Below the pieces are notes generated by a model. It did no database searches. It saw nothing but the letters and a program-made list of their open reading frames with translations, and was not told the origin of the DNA. From Minisyncoccota bacterium (GTDB taxonomy: Bacteria > Patescibacteriota > Minisyncoccia > JAHIHE01 > JAGLIN01): a DNA stretch of 12,206 bases. Both the position numbers and the translations under genes were made by a program. Numbering within the stretch: the stretch's first letter is position 1; each line of letters starts with the position of its first letter. The stretch lies in assembly GCA_023270095.1 (NCBI GenBank), contig JAGLSJ010000013.1:1-12206 (forward strand), given 5' to 3'. This document shows, piece after piece, positions 1 to 8,566 of the stretch.

Positions 1-3000
1 GATCTGTAGTTCCTGTTTCAAGGGTTATAGTAACGTTTCCTGTGGAAGTTACGTTTTCTGAGAAAGTTACGTCTATGTCTATTACTTCTTCTATGTTGTA
101 TGTACTGTTTGGTTTATCTGAAGAGATGTTTGTGATAGTAGGGTTTGTAGTATCTAGGTTAAATGATCCCATTTGAGTCCAGGCAGATGTTTCTATTCCA
201 TCATTATTTTGAGCACACCAATAGTATGTTGCGTCTGCTCCAATAGACGAGCTTGGTGTCCATGTTGTGTTTTCATTATTAGTTGATGTTGTAGATGATG
301 TTCCAGAGGAAACAACGTTAGTGTTGGTTGTACAATCTGCAAGAGATGAAGATGAGATTCTGTAGTTTGTTGTTCCTGTGTCATTTGTATCTGTGTCTGT
401 ATAGTTTGCTGAAAGTGTGGGAGTGTTGTCTGATACGTTTGATGTACTTGCAGGAGAGATGAGAGTTGGGACGTTGGGAACGACATTGAAAAGCCAGTTA
501 GTGTTGTTATCTGAATCTGTGATGTTGAGTCCGCTAGCGTCTATTACTGTCGCGTTAATATTGTTAGAATCTTTGACGTCGAGATAAGATATTGTTCTTG
601 TCCCTTGTGGATCAATACTCCACTGAATTGGAGTTGAATCACTTCTTAGTGAAAGAAGGTTTCCTGATGCTCCTTGAAGATCCATTGTTCCTATTATGAT
701 TTGAGTTGTTCCATTTCCAAAGGTAAGAGTGTCAGTAGATGTGACGTTTTTGGTGAGGTTATAGAAATTGGTGTTACCTATGACTGATTGAGAGGTGCCA
801 TCAAGAATTACTGTTCCTGCTGTGAGATTTTCCCCTGCAGTGTTGGTCCATGTTCCTGATACAGTCAAGGTTGTATCTGTATCCATTTGAAGTTTACCTG
901 AATTTCTGATGATGACATTGCCTACGGCAGTGTCAGTTACCAGTGAAGATATATCTGTGTCTGTTCCTGATGCTGTGGAGTCATTGTTATTGTCTATAAT
1001 TAGCTCTCCATCTCCTGCAGTGTCATTGGCGTCTTTGAGATAGATGGTGCCGGCGGCGCCTGTTGTATTACCAGAACCACCAAAAGCTTGGAGTGTTGGT
1101 GTCCATGTCGTTCCTGTGGTTTGAGTAATTGCAATTCTTCCGCCTCCGCCACTACCACGATTTACACTAGCTCCACCATTAGCCCGAATAGTTCCTGAAC
1201 CAGATAAAGTAGGAGTAGTAATATTAATAGTTCCTCCTGAGCCACCACTAGCCCAATCCCCACCATCTCCATCAGCACTTAAAATCCCATTAATAGTCAC
1301 TGTACCAGAACTTGAAATAATAATTGCTCCACCTCCTTCATCGCTTCGTCCCGCACTACCTAAATAGATCGGATTAGTTATTGAACCATAAGTGGGGCCA
1401 CTAACACCTACAACATCATAATCTGCACCTCTTCCGCCATAACTTACACCATCGTAAGTACTAGCATTAGTATTTTTACCTGGGCCTTCTCTTAACCCAA
1501 ATCCTAATCCATTAGCACTCAATATACCCCCAGATTGAACATCAAGAGTAGTGATTATAAGTGTTGCTGCACCACCGTTATTAGAATTTAAATAAGGATT
1601 ACCGCCTATTTCTAATATACCACCTGATTGAATAGTTATTGTACCAAAAGTCCAAGCAGTAGCTGTATCATCTGTCCCTAATCTAAGTGAAGTAAGATTA
1701 CCTGCTCCGCCCAAGACAAGGTTGGCACGTTTTGTGGAATTAAGATATATAGTTCCAGTATTACCTTTTGTAGCTGTATTACCACCATTCGCTTGTAATG
1801 TTCCTAGAAAATTATCTGTTGTAACACCATTTAAACTTAATCTACCACCTCCACCGCTACCACGCTGAACACTGTTCCCGCCATTAGCCCTAATTATTCC
1901 TGAACCTGTTAAAATATTAGCAGTAATATTAACAGTTCCACCAGAACCACTAGCACCCCACTCACTACCATTTCCATCTGTGCTTAAAATTCCATTAACA
2001 GTCACTGTTCCCGTAGAAGAAATAATTATAGCACCACCACCTTCATCACTTCGTCCACCACTACCTAAAGAAATAGGATTACTTAAAGAACCATAAGTAG
2101 GCCCACTAATTCCGAGGTCATCATAATCCGCACCTCTTCCACCATAACTTGCACTATCATAAGTACTAGCGTTAGTACATTTTCCTGGTCCTGCATTTAC
2201 CCCAAACCCCAACCCGTCCGCATTGATCGTTCCGCCAGATTGAATATCAACATTTCCAGCAGTGATGGTTCTTCCTGAACCACCAGAGTCAGGTACTGTT
2301 AGTGAAGTATAAGGAGTAAGGATTGTTCCTCCTGAATAAACAGTTAAAGTTCCGTTTACTGTTAAGTCAACTGCTGTCCCTTGAGTGTATGTTAAAGTTG
2401 CTCCATTGTTAATAGCAGTGTCTCCAGAAACAGTAAGGTCAGCCCCTAGAATGAGAGTTGATGTTCCACTGACTGCTAGAGTAGTAATTAATGTATCTGA
2501 TAGAAGAGTAAGACTTTCTCCTGTTTTGTTTATAACTACGCTACCTACGTCTTGTGGTGATGCACTTGAGTCTGTGAATGTTGATGCTGTTGATCCATCA
2601 AAGGTTAAGGTTCCAGCTCCTTTGGTGAATGTTGCGGCAGAAGCAATTGAAAGATTACCAGCTATATTAATATCTGGGTTATTAGTATTGAACTTTATAT
2701 CTCCATCTGTGAGAGTTAGGTTTCCGTTGATATCGAGGGTGCCAGAGGAGATGGTGAAGTCGTCATACAAACTTCCTGTTCTACTAATCTCTACATTACC
2801 ATATGTTAAAGATCCATGCGTGAATGATCCATGATAGTCATCATTAAAATTTAAAACATATGTATCTACTCCGCTTACCGTTCCAGTAATATATGTCCAG
2901 CTATTAATAGAAATATTATTCGTAATAGAAAAAGTTCCGCCTGCTTTATCAATGCGAACATGAGTTCCTATTCCTCCAGAGGTATATGTAATTGTTTGGT

Positions 3001-4918
3001 CATTTGAAGCATGATTAAAATTTATAATTGTAGCTACTGCATATCTATCTGAACCAGTTGCAGCTGCTCCAACAATATAATTTCCAGCAAGATTAATTTG
3101 ACCACCATTTAAGTTACCATCTGTATGAGTAAAATTTCCTGAAACCGTAACTGTTCCAGAAACAGTTAAGTCATCATAACCGTTACCCTCTATCATGTTA
3201 ATTTCAATATCATTATATACAAAATTTCCCGGTGTAAACGTTCCACTAGAATCGTCTTTAATGGTTAAGGTATATGTATCAAGTCCAGTTATGGTTCCAG
3301 TAATATATGTCCACCCAGCAAGAGGTATTGTATCCGTTATAGAAAAAGTCCCCCCAGCTTTATCGATTCTAGCATGAGCTGCGGTTCCTCCTGCAGTATA
3401 AATAATCGTTTGATCATTTGATGCGTGATTGAAATTTATAATCGCAGAAGATGCATATCTGTCTGTGCCAGTTGCTAATGCTCCAACTATATAATTCCCA
3501 GCAAGATTAATTTGACCACCATCTAAATCACCATTTGTATGAGTAAGATTTCCAGAAACAGTAGCTGTACCTGTAATTGTAAGATCATCATATGCAGTAC
3601 CGCTATTTGTCATATTAACCTCAATATTAGTATAAGATAGCGACCCTGGTATAAATTTTCCAGTTGAATCATCTTTAAAAGTTAGAGTATATGTATCAAG
3701 TCCAGTTACCGTTCCAGTAACATATGTCCAACTATTTAAAAGAACTGTATCAGTGATAGAAAATGTTCCTCCAGCTTTATCTATTCTGACATGAGCTCCG
3801 ATTCCTCCTGAAGTATATGTAATTGTTTGATCATTTGAAGCGTGATTGAAATTAATTATTGTTGCTGTGCTATATCTATATGAACCAGTTGCATTTGCTC
3901 CAATTATATAATTTCCAGCAAGATTAATTTGACCACCGTCTAAATTACCATTCGTTTGAGTAAGATTTCCCGATACAGTAGCTGTGCCTGAAACGATAAT
4001 ATTGTCATATCCAGTACTACTATTTGTTTTATCAATCTCAATATTACTATAAGCCAAAGCTCCCGGCGTAAATGTTCCGCTAGAATCACCCTTAAAAGTT
4101 AAAGTGTATGTATCTAATCCAGTCACGGTTCCAGTAACATATGTCCATCCATTAAGAGATATAGTATTTGTAATAGAGAATGTTCCTCCAGCTTTGTCTA
4201 TGCGAACATGAGCTCCGATTCCGCCAGAGGTATAAGTGATTGTCTGATCGTTCGAAACATGATTAAAATTAATTATGGTAGCTGTTGTATATCTATCCGT
4301 ACCAGATGCGGCTGATCCAACTATATAATCCCCCGCAAGATCGATTTGACCTCCATTTAAATTACCATTCGTATGAGTAAGGTTTCCAGAAACAGTAGCT
4401 GTGCCCGAAATGGTAAAATCATCAAAACCACTGCTGCTCGTTTTATTCACTTCAACATTATTATAAGCAGATGTACTAGGTGTAAATATTTTACTAGTAA
4501 TTCCAGTAAAGACAACCGTCCCGCTCCCATGATTAAATGTTCCAGAATTAGTCCAGTCTCCATAGACGTTTATTGTGTTTGCATTTCCGTTTAAGATTCC
4601 ATCTGTTGCAATGATGACATTGCCAACATTTGCTCCGCTTGAGATAGCAGGATCATTTGTGGTTGTGGCAGCATCTGGAATGGTGACATTTGTTGTTGAA
4701 TCTGGAACTGCATTTAGGCTCCAATTTCCAGCTGTATTCCAATCAGTTGAAATGTCTCCTTCCCAAGTTGAATCAGCTGCATAAGCTTTGTTTGTTTGTA
4801 TTTGAAGAATATTAGGAGATATGTTAATAGGCAGTAATACTCCTGCTGTGATTTGAAAAATAAAAAGAAGGCTTAATGATATTAAGCTTGTTTTTCTGAT
4901 GATTGATTTATTCTGCAT
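1..4918 (-). CDS. Giant secreted repeat surface protein, N-terminal 1,639 codons (3' end outside window)
   Basis: I translated the minus strand from the ATG at 4918 to the left edge and met no stop in 1,639 codons; the protein continues beyond the window. Residues 1-48 look like a Sec signal peptide: basic start, hydrophobic core at about 10-29, and an AYA-A cleavage site near 47/48. A domain with spaced Trp residues (TDWNTAGNW, then VP...VTIP) follows. Four tandem repeats of about 139 residues span about 171-725. A Gly/Ser-rich unit occurs twice, at about 888-1027 and 1123-1262. From about 1479 there is an Ig/FN3-like module containing YYWCAQ, then another bacterial Ig-like stretch. The Thr/Ser/Asn/Gly composition and hydrophobic alternation suggest stacked beta structure, such as a parallel beta-helix. 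The likely role is a cell-surface adhesin or envelope protein. No catalytic motif was recognised. There is no good Shine-Dalgarno (only CAAAGAA before ATG). Presence is certain; function is inferred. Confidence 0.88.
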   Translation of the reverse strand, partial: MQNKSIIRKTSLISLSLLFIFQITAGVLLPINISPNILQIQTNKAYAADSTWEGDISTDWNTAGNWSLNAVPDSTTNVTIPDAATTTNDPAISSGANVGNVIIATDGILNGNANTINVYGDWTNSGTFNHGSGTVVFTGITSKIFTPSTSAYNNVEVNKTSSSGFDDFTISGTATVSGNLTHTNGNLNGGQIDLAGDYIVGSAASGTDRYTTATIINFNHVSNDQTITYTSGGIGAHVRIDKAGGTFSITNTISLNGWTYVTGTVTGLDTYTLTFKGDSSGTFTPGALAYSNIEIDKTNSSTGYDNIIVSGTATVSGNLTQTNGNLDGGQINLAGNYIIGANATGSYRYSTATIINFNHASNDQTITYTSGGIGAHVRIDKAGGTFSITDTVLLNSWTYVTGTVTGLDTYTLTFKDDSTGKFIPGSLSYTNIEVNMTNSGTAYDDLTITGTATVSGNLTHTNGDLDGGQINLAGNYIVGALATGTDRYASSAIINFNHASNDQTIIYTAGGTAAHARIDKAGGTFSITDTIPLAGWTYITGTITGLDTYTLTIKDDSSGTFTPGNFVYNDIEINMIEGNGYDDLTVSGTVTVSGNFTHTDGNLNGGQINLAGNYIVGAAATGSDRYAVATIINFNHASNDQTITYTSGGIGTHVRIDKAGGTFSITNNISINSWTYITGTVSGVDTYVLNFNDDYHGSFTHGSLTYGNVEISRTGSLYDDFTISSGTLDINGNLTLTDGDIKFNTNNPDINIAGNLSIASAATFTKGAGTLTFDGSTASTFTDSSASPQDVGSVVINKTGESLTLLSDTLITTLAVSGTSTLILGADLTVSGDTAINNGATLTYTQGTAVDLTVNGTLTVYSGGTILTPYTSLTVPDSGGSGRTITAGNVDIQSGGTINADGLGFGVNAGPGKCTNASTYDSASYGGRGADYDDLGISGPTYGSLSNPISLGSGGRSDEGGGAIIISSTGTVTVNGILSTDGNGSEWGASGSGGTVNITANILTGSGIIRANGGNSVQRGSGGGGRLSLNGVTTDNFLGTLQANGGNTATKGNTGTIYLNSTKRANLVLGGAGNLTSLRLGTDDTATAWTFGTITIQSGGILEIGGNPYLNSNNGGAATLIITTLDVQSGGILSANGLGFGLREGPGKNTNASTYDGVSYGGRGADYDVVGVSGPTYGSITNPIYLGSAGRSDEGGGAIIISSSGTVTINGILSADGDGGDWASGGSGGTINITTPTLSGSGTIRANGGASVNRGSGGGGRIAITQTTGTTWTPTLQAFGGSGNTTGAAGTIYLKDANDTAGDGELIIDNNNDSTASGTDTDISSLVTDTAVGNVIIRNSGKLQMDTDTTLTVSGTWTNTAGENLTAGTVILDGTSQSVIGNTNFYNLTKNVTSTDTLTFGNGTTQIIIGTMDLQGASGNLLSLRSDSTPIQWSIDPQGTRTISYLDVKDSNNINATVIDASGLNITDSDNNTNWLFNVVPNVPTLISPASTSNVSDNTPTLSANYTDTDTNDTGTTNYRISSSSLADCTTNTNVVSSGTSSTTSTNNENTTWTPSSSIGADATYYWCAQNNDGIETSAWTQMGSFNLDTTNPTITNISSDKPNSTYNIEEVIDIDVTFSENVTSTGNVTITLETGTTD
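1134..2256 (-). repeat. Two copies of a glycine-rich coding unit, offset 705 nt (235 residues)
   Basis: The segment at about 1839-2256 is repeated at about 1134-1551, an exact offset of 705 nt at the shared DEGGGAIII codons. Shared landmarks, in order, are QSGG, ANGLGFG or ADGLGFG, GPGK, NASTYD, YGGRGADYD, SGPTYGS, GRSDEGGGA, NGILS, GSGG, IRANGG and RGSGGGGR. Between the copies is a stretch with GTIYLN and a shorter IQSGG turn. The pattern resembles glycine-rich beta-helix (pectin-lyase-like) surface proteins. The first copy has a lone Cys (GKC) that the second replaces with Asn. Confidence 0.85.
2744..4407 (-). repeat. Four tandem coding repeats of 414-417 nt (138-139 residues)
   Basis: The codons for GGQI(N/D)LAG recur with anchors at 4348, 3931, 3514 and 3100, giving spacings of 417, 417 and 414 nt. 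Each unit starts near GTATVSGN, passes through NGGQI, TIINFNH, SNDQTI, RIDKAGGTFSIT, W-TY-TGT and LDTYTL, and ends near the YDD/YDN motif. Differences between copies are scattered and largely conservative, and the length stays in frame, so the repeats are maintained as protein. A half-unit resembling the end of the repeat precedes the first copy, at about residues 130-170. Confidence 0.9.
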
Positions 4919-4947
4919 TTCTTTGAAAACTTATTTATTACTAGGTT

Positions 4948-4976
4948 ATTATAGCAAAAACTTTCTTTTTATACAA
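4948..4976 (-). promoter_or_regulatory. Promoter of the giant surface-protein gene (extended -10)
   Basis: On the minus strand a perfect -10 TATAAT (4953-4948) is preceded by TGC, an extended -10. A -35-like TTGTAT (4976-4971) lies exactly 17 bp upstream. The predicted start near 4941 gives a short leader of about 22 nt before the ATG at 4918. Confidence 0.7.
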
Positions 4977-5067
4977 TAAAATAGTTAGTTTTCTTTTCTT
5001 CTGTTGACTTCATAGTCCTAGTCTTTTGTGATTTTAAAAAAGATTATGCAAAACCTCTTCGCAAACA

Positions 5068-5127
5068 GGCTCCACATTAACACACCTCTACCCCTCTCAA
5101 GAGGGGAATCTTTCCCACAATGGAGCC
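5068..5127. repeat. REP-like palindromic element, part 1
   Basis: The 7-bp arms GGCTCCA (5068-5074) and TGGAGCC (5121-5127) flank a central perfect hairpin CCCCTCT/AGAGGGG (5091-5106). The unit is distinctly GC-richer than the surrounding DNA. The text AACACACCTCTACCCCTCTC resembles, from memory, dispersed intergenic repeats seen in many environmental bacterial genomes. A family assignment was not checked. Confidence 0.55.
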
Positions 5128-5138
5128 AACGAGTCTTT

Positions 5139-5252
5139 CCTGTCATTTCAAATCCCGACAGGATGAGAAATCTTTGCGTGATGTCGTCTAGTAAGACTTA
5201 ATTAATTTTTAGAGATCTCTCAATTGCTAAAGCTCATTTCAAGGTGACATTT
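5139..5252. repeat. REP-like element, part 2: head-to-head degenerate inverted pair
   Basis: TGTCATTTC...GAGAAATCT at 5141-5173 is answered in opposite orientation by AGAGATCTCTC...GTGACA at 5211-5249. The reverse complement of the second reads TGTCACCTTGAAATGAG...GAGAGATCTCT, a diverged version of the first. The first copy contains its own CCTGTC/GACAGG stem (5139-5162). This matches the style of the dispersed TGTCATTTCGA...GAGAAATCT palindromic repeats found in many bacteria, which here is recollection rather than a search. Confidence 0.5.
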
Positions 5253-5334
5253 TGGTAATGTTTGTAATTAAAATAACTAAAACTAACCACAGTCTAACAA
5301 GATTCAATTGATACTGTTACTCATATTATAATAC

Positions 5335-5364
5335 AAAAGAAGGAATCTTTAAATTCCTTCTTTT
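5335..5364 (-). terminator. Intrinsic terminator of dnaJ, stop codon in the loop
   Basis: A perfect 12-bp inverted repeat, AAAAGAAGGAAT (5335-5346) and ATTCCTTCTTTT (5353-5364), encloses a 6-nt loop. The TAA stop of dnaJ (5351-5349) lies in that loop, so the final codons (KKEGI) form one arm. A/T runs flank the hairpin on both sides, so it could also work on the plus strand. Confidence 0.65.
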
Positions 5365-6464
5365 TTTAATTCTTCAAATATTTTTTTCTGACTCCTAGAA
5401 AGTTTTTCTGGCGTCATAACTTGAACAACAACAAACATATCTCCTTTTCCTCGTCCTTGGAGATGAGTAATTCCCTTCTCCTTTAATTTGATTATCTTTC
5501 CACTCTGTATACCTGAAGGAATTTTTAATTTTATTTCTCCTTGTAATGTCGGAATATTAATCTTATCTCCAAGTGCAGCTTGTGAAATAGATATTTGTAA
5601 ATTATATATGATATCATCGCCCTTTCTTTCAAACAGAGAATGTTGCTTCACGCGCACTGTAATATATAAATCTCCAGCAACCGAGTTTCCTTTTCCAGGA
5701 CGAAAGCCAGCTTCACCTTGACCTGACAAACGAATTGTCTGTCCATTAGCAATTCCCGCAGGAATCTTAACTTTAATAGTTTTGTTTTGTTTTGTTTTTC
5801 CATCACCACCACAAGCCGAACATTTTTTTTCAAAAGTTTCTCCAACCCCCTGACAATCTGGACAAATTTCATTCTGAGCAAAAGTTCCCAAAATTGTCCT
5901 CCTCTGTTTTGTCACTTGACCAGAACCACCACAAGTTTTACAAGATTCAACTTTGCTGCCTTTCTCCGCACCAATTCCATCACACACAGAACATAAAGAA
6001 GATATAGAAATGTTTATATCTTTTTCAGTTTCAACTACCGCTTCTTCAAGAGTAATCTCGATATCAACAGATACATCATTTCCTTTTCCCTGATTCTGAT
6101 TTTGGCCTTGACCCCTTCCGCCACCAAAAATGTCTCCAAAGATATCTCCAAAACCACCTCCATCACCACCAAATTCAAAATTAAATCCATTCTGACCTCC
6201 TTGAAAACCAGAAAAATCAAATCCACCAAAACCCTGTCCACCAGCTCCTGCTTGATCAAAAGATGATCCGAACTGATCGTATTGACCTCTTTTTTGTTTA
6301 TCCGAAAGAACTTGATAGGCTTCATTTATTTCCTTGAATTTTGCCTCATCGCCACTCTTTTTGTCTGGATGATGTTTGTGAGCAGCCTTACGAAAAGCTT
6401 TCTTAATTTCATCATCACTAGCATCTTTGGAAACACCTAAAATATTATAATAATCCTTTGACAT
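5349..6464 (-). CDS. dnaJ: Molecular chaperone DnaJ (Hsp40, type I)
   Basis: This cytoplasmic co-chaperone delivers unfolded clients to DnaK and stimulates its ATPase. The 371-residue protein has the full type I layout. The J domain is residues 4-66 with HPD at 32-34. A long Gly/Phe-rich linker covers about 71-128. The zinc-binding cysteine-rich domain has all four CxxCxGxG-type motifs, with pairs C158/C161, C175/C178, C201/C204 and C215/C218. The client-binding C-terminal domains follow, with family landmarks IPAGI, SQAALGD, IPTLQGE and GRGKGDMFV. Length is normal for the family. The start is fixed by the usual MSKDYYNILGV opening, although no Shine-Dalgarno precedes it. dnaK and grpE are not adjacent, and no CIRCE heat-shock operator is visible. 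It has its own extended -10 promoter and a terminator overlapping its end. Identity is secure. Confidence 0.97.
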   Translation of the reverse strand: MSKDYYNILGVSKDASDDEIKKAFRKAAHKHHPDKKSGDEAKFKEINEAYQVLSDKQKRGQYDQFGSSFDQAGAGGQGFGGFDFSGFQGGQNGFNFEFGGDGGGFGDIFGDIFGGGRGQGQNQNQGKGNDVSVDIEITLEEAVVETEKDINISISSLCSVCDGIGAEKGSKVESCKTCGGSGQVTKQRRTILGTFAQNEICPDCQGVGETFEKKCSACGGDGKTKQNKTIKVKIPAGIANGQTIRLSGQGEAGFRPGKGNSVAGDLYITVRVKQHSLFERKGDDIIYNLQISISQAALGDKINIPTLQGEIKLKIPSGIQSGKIIKLKEKGITHLQGRGKGDMFVVVQVMTPEKLSRSQKKIFEELKKEGI

Positions 6465-6504
6465 ATATATTTAGAACTTAATCATTTAGTTAAATTACTG
6501 AGTC

Positions 6505-6533
6505 ATTCTAGCATTTATTTTTATGTTGAGCAA
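6505..6533 (-). promoter_or_regulatory. dnaJ promoter (extended -10)
   Basis: On the minus strand TAGAAT (6510-6505) is preceded by TGC, and a weak -35 TTGCTC (6533-6528) lies 17 bp upstream. The predicted start near 6498 gives a leader of about 34 nt. The architecture matches the promoter of the giant surface-protein gene. Confidence 0.6.
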
Positions 6534-6549
6534 GACACAGCTTACTATA

Positions 6550-8512
6550 TTAAAACCTTTTCTCCAGCTTTCTTAGTTCTGAAATCTCATCTCGAAGCAT
6601 TGCAGCTTGCTCAAATTTCAATTCCTGAGAAAACTTCCTCATCTCTTTTTCTTTCATTTTGATGATTTTTGGAATATTTTCAAAACTCTCAATTTTCAAA
6701 TATTCCTCAGAAACTTTCGGCTCAATTTCGTGATCAACAATACTTTTGATTTTCTTTTTAATTGTAACAGGCGTAATTCCGTGAGTTTTATTATAAGCAA
6801 TCTGTTTTTCTCTTCTTCGATTCGTTTCTCCTATTGCCCTTATCATTGATCCTGTCATATTATCAGCATACATAATTACCTTACCAGAAACATTCCGAGC
6901 AGCTCTTCCAATCGTTTGAATGAGAGATGTTTCACTTCGCAGAAATCCTTCTTTGTCAGCATCAAGAATTCCAACCAGAGTCACTTCAGGCAAATCTAAT
7001 CCCTCCCTAAGAAGATTCACTCCTACCAAACAATCAAATTTACCTCTTCGCAATTCTTCAAGAATTCGAATTCGATCAAGTGTATCAACTTCACTATGCA
7101 GATAGTTTGATTTAATTCCCATATCTCTGAGGTATTCATCCAAATCCTCAGCCATCTTTTTCGTCAAAGTCGTCACCAAAATTCTTTCTTTGTTTTTTGC
7201 ACGAATTTCAATTTCTTTTGCCAAGTCATCAACTTGATTTTCAATTGGTCTAACTTCAATTTCAGGATCGACAAGTCCTGTCGGTCTGATAATTTGCTCT
7301 GCAATTTGATCTGAGATTTTCTTTTCATAATCTGCTGGTGTGGCAGAAATATAAATTGCATTGTTAACTTTCTCGCTAAATTCATCAAACTTCAAAGGAC
7401 GATTATCAAATGCTGATGGCAAACGAAAGCCATGATCAATCAAATTATTCTTTCGTGCTCGATCACCAGCATACATTGCCCTAATTTGTGGAATTGTCAC
7501 ATGAGATTCATCAATAACCGTGAGATAATCTTTTGGAAAATAATCCATCAAAGTAAATGGAGGTTCTCCTTTTTTCCGACCAGTAAGATATCTTGAATAA
7601 TTTTCGATACCATTGCAATATCCCACTTCTCGAATCATTTCTAAATCATATTTTGTTCTTCTCTTGAGTCGTTCAGCTTCCAACAACTTCCCTTCTTTTT
7701 GAAAAATTTTTAATCTTGCTTCCAATTCTTTCTCAATTTTTCCCAACGATTTTTCCAATAATCCATCTTCAACAATAAAATGCTTAGCTGGAAAAAACAT
7801 AAAATCAGAATGTTCCTTAATTTTCTTCCGCGAAACTCCATCAAATTCCATAATTTTTTTTATTTTCTCACCGCTCAGTTCAATCCGAATTATATTTTCA
7901 ATTCCCGGTGGAATAACTTCAATTACATCACCACGCGCCCGAAACTCTCCCTCTTTCCAAAACTTCACTGCGCGTGTAATGCATATCAACAAGCTGCCCA
8001 ATAATTTTTTCGCGATTGCTTGACAATCCCTTGCTAATAAACAGAACCTCATTTCGATAAGAATCTGGCGAACCCAATCCATATATACAAGAAACAGAGG
8101 AAACAACAATCACATCTTTTCGAGAAAGAAGTTCCGCAGTTGCCTTGTGTCTCAGTTTTTCAATCTCCTTATTAATCTGAACTTCTTTGTCAATATATGT
8201 GTCTGTCGAAGACATATATGCTTCAGGCTGATAATAATCATAATAGGAAACGAAATATTCCACAGCATTGTCTGGAAAAAATTCCCGAAACTCGCTCACC
8301 AATTGTGCCGCCAAAGTTTTGTTATGTGCAATAACTAAGGTTGGCTTTTGAATTTTCTCAATCACATTTGCAACCGTAAAAGTTTTTCCGCTACCCGTCA
8401 CACCTAAAAGCGTCTGATGTCGGTTTCCCTTTTTCAGACCTTCGTATAATTTCCCAATTGCCTCTGGTTGATCACCATCTGGCTTAAATTTTGATTTTAA
8501 TTTAAATTCCAT
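6550..8512 (-). CDS. uvrB: UvrABC system protein B, interrupted by a frameshift
   Basis: UvrB is the damage-verifying helicase-like subunit of nucleotide excision repair. It is loaded by UvrA and then recruits UvrC. The first frame (8512-7928) gives residues 1-194: FKPDGDQPEAI, Walker A GVTGSGKT at 37-44, and the beta-hairpin region YYDYYQPEAY at about 90-99. The second frame (open 8109-6550) carries the rest: FRARGDVIE, DESH (Walker B, about 334-337 of the joined protein), YISATPADYE, RPTGLVDPEIEVRP, EGLDLPEV (about 503), QTIGRAAR (about 532-540), and a C-terminal UVR motif (about 619-653). Total length equals about 654 codons plus one base, normal for UvrB. The frames change within 7949-7970. 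Every motif is otherwise intact, so this is a sequencing or assembly error or a very recent mutation. No Shine-Dalgarno or clear promoter was found. Confidence 0.93.
7949..7970 (-). other. Frameshift site in uvrB
   Basis: The upstream frame reads ...DMHYTRSEVLERG then leaves the family consensus and stops at TGA (7930-7928). The downstream frame gives ...WKEGEFRARGDV, which matches UvrB. Removing one G from the GGG at 7951-7949 gives ERGEFRARGDV, one residue shorter than the family. Adding two bases just upstream gives the family's exact spacing between the Tyr and the Gly. Homopolymers (TTTT, AAA, GGG) cluster here. Confidence 0.75.
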
Positions 8513-8524
8513 ATTCTATCAAGA

Positions 8525-8566
8525 TTAAACCCCTGCAGTTTAAATAAAAAAATAAAAGAGGTTTAA
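8525..8566 (-). promoter_or_regulatory. Overlapping inverted repeats upstream of uvrB
   Basis: TTAAAC (8525-8530) can pair with GTTTAA (8538-8543), or TTAAACC (8525-8531) with GGTTTAA (8560-8566). The second pairing overlaps the terminator arm at 8554-8561, so the structures compete. They occupy most of the 79-nt space between the winged-helix gene and uvrB. The role is unknown. Confidence 0.35.

Larger units (their letters stand above)
4919..5348. other. Gene-free 430-nt intergenic region
   Basis: No credible coding frame was found on either strand. From right to left it holds the dnaJ terminator hairpin, about 80 nt of AT-rich sequence without visible structure, a composite palindromic repeat block at about 5051-5252 of clearly higher GC, about 70 nt of AT-rich sequence, and the promoter of the giant gene. 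Confidence 0.75.

Noticed and set aside
2744..4407. Regular repeats considered as a CRISPR array
   Set aside because: The unit is about 417 nt, continuous and coding, without short identical repeats or unique spacers.
2385..4784. Open frames on the plus strand opposite the giant gene
   Set aside because: They are antisense shadows of a repetitive, stop-poor minus-strand gene, with no ribosome sites and low-complexity products.
5004..5032. Plus-strand promoter-like TTGACT-N17-TGTGAT
   Set aside because: The -10 is poor and no gene or clear RNA lies downstream on that strand.
5488..8004. Plus-strand open frames opposite dnaJ and uvrB
   Set aside because: The minus strand carries clear DnaJ and UvrB motifs throughout. 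The opposite frames lack starts, ribosome sites or family features.
7928..8109. Programmed ribosomal frameshifting in uvrB
   Set aside because: No known precedent for uvrB and no clear slippery site with a stimulatory structure was seen. An indel is the simpler explanation.
8513..8521. TGATAGAAT, an extended -10-like sequence touching the uvrB ATG
   Set aside because: A start from it would fall inside the conserved N-terminus of UvrB, and no matching -35 is present.
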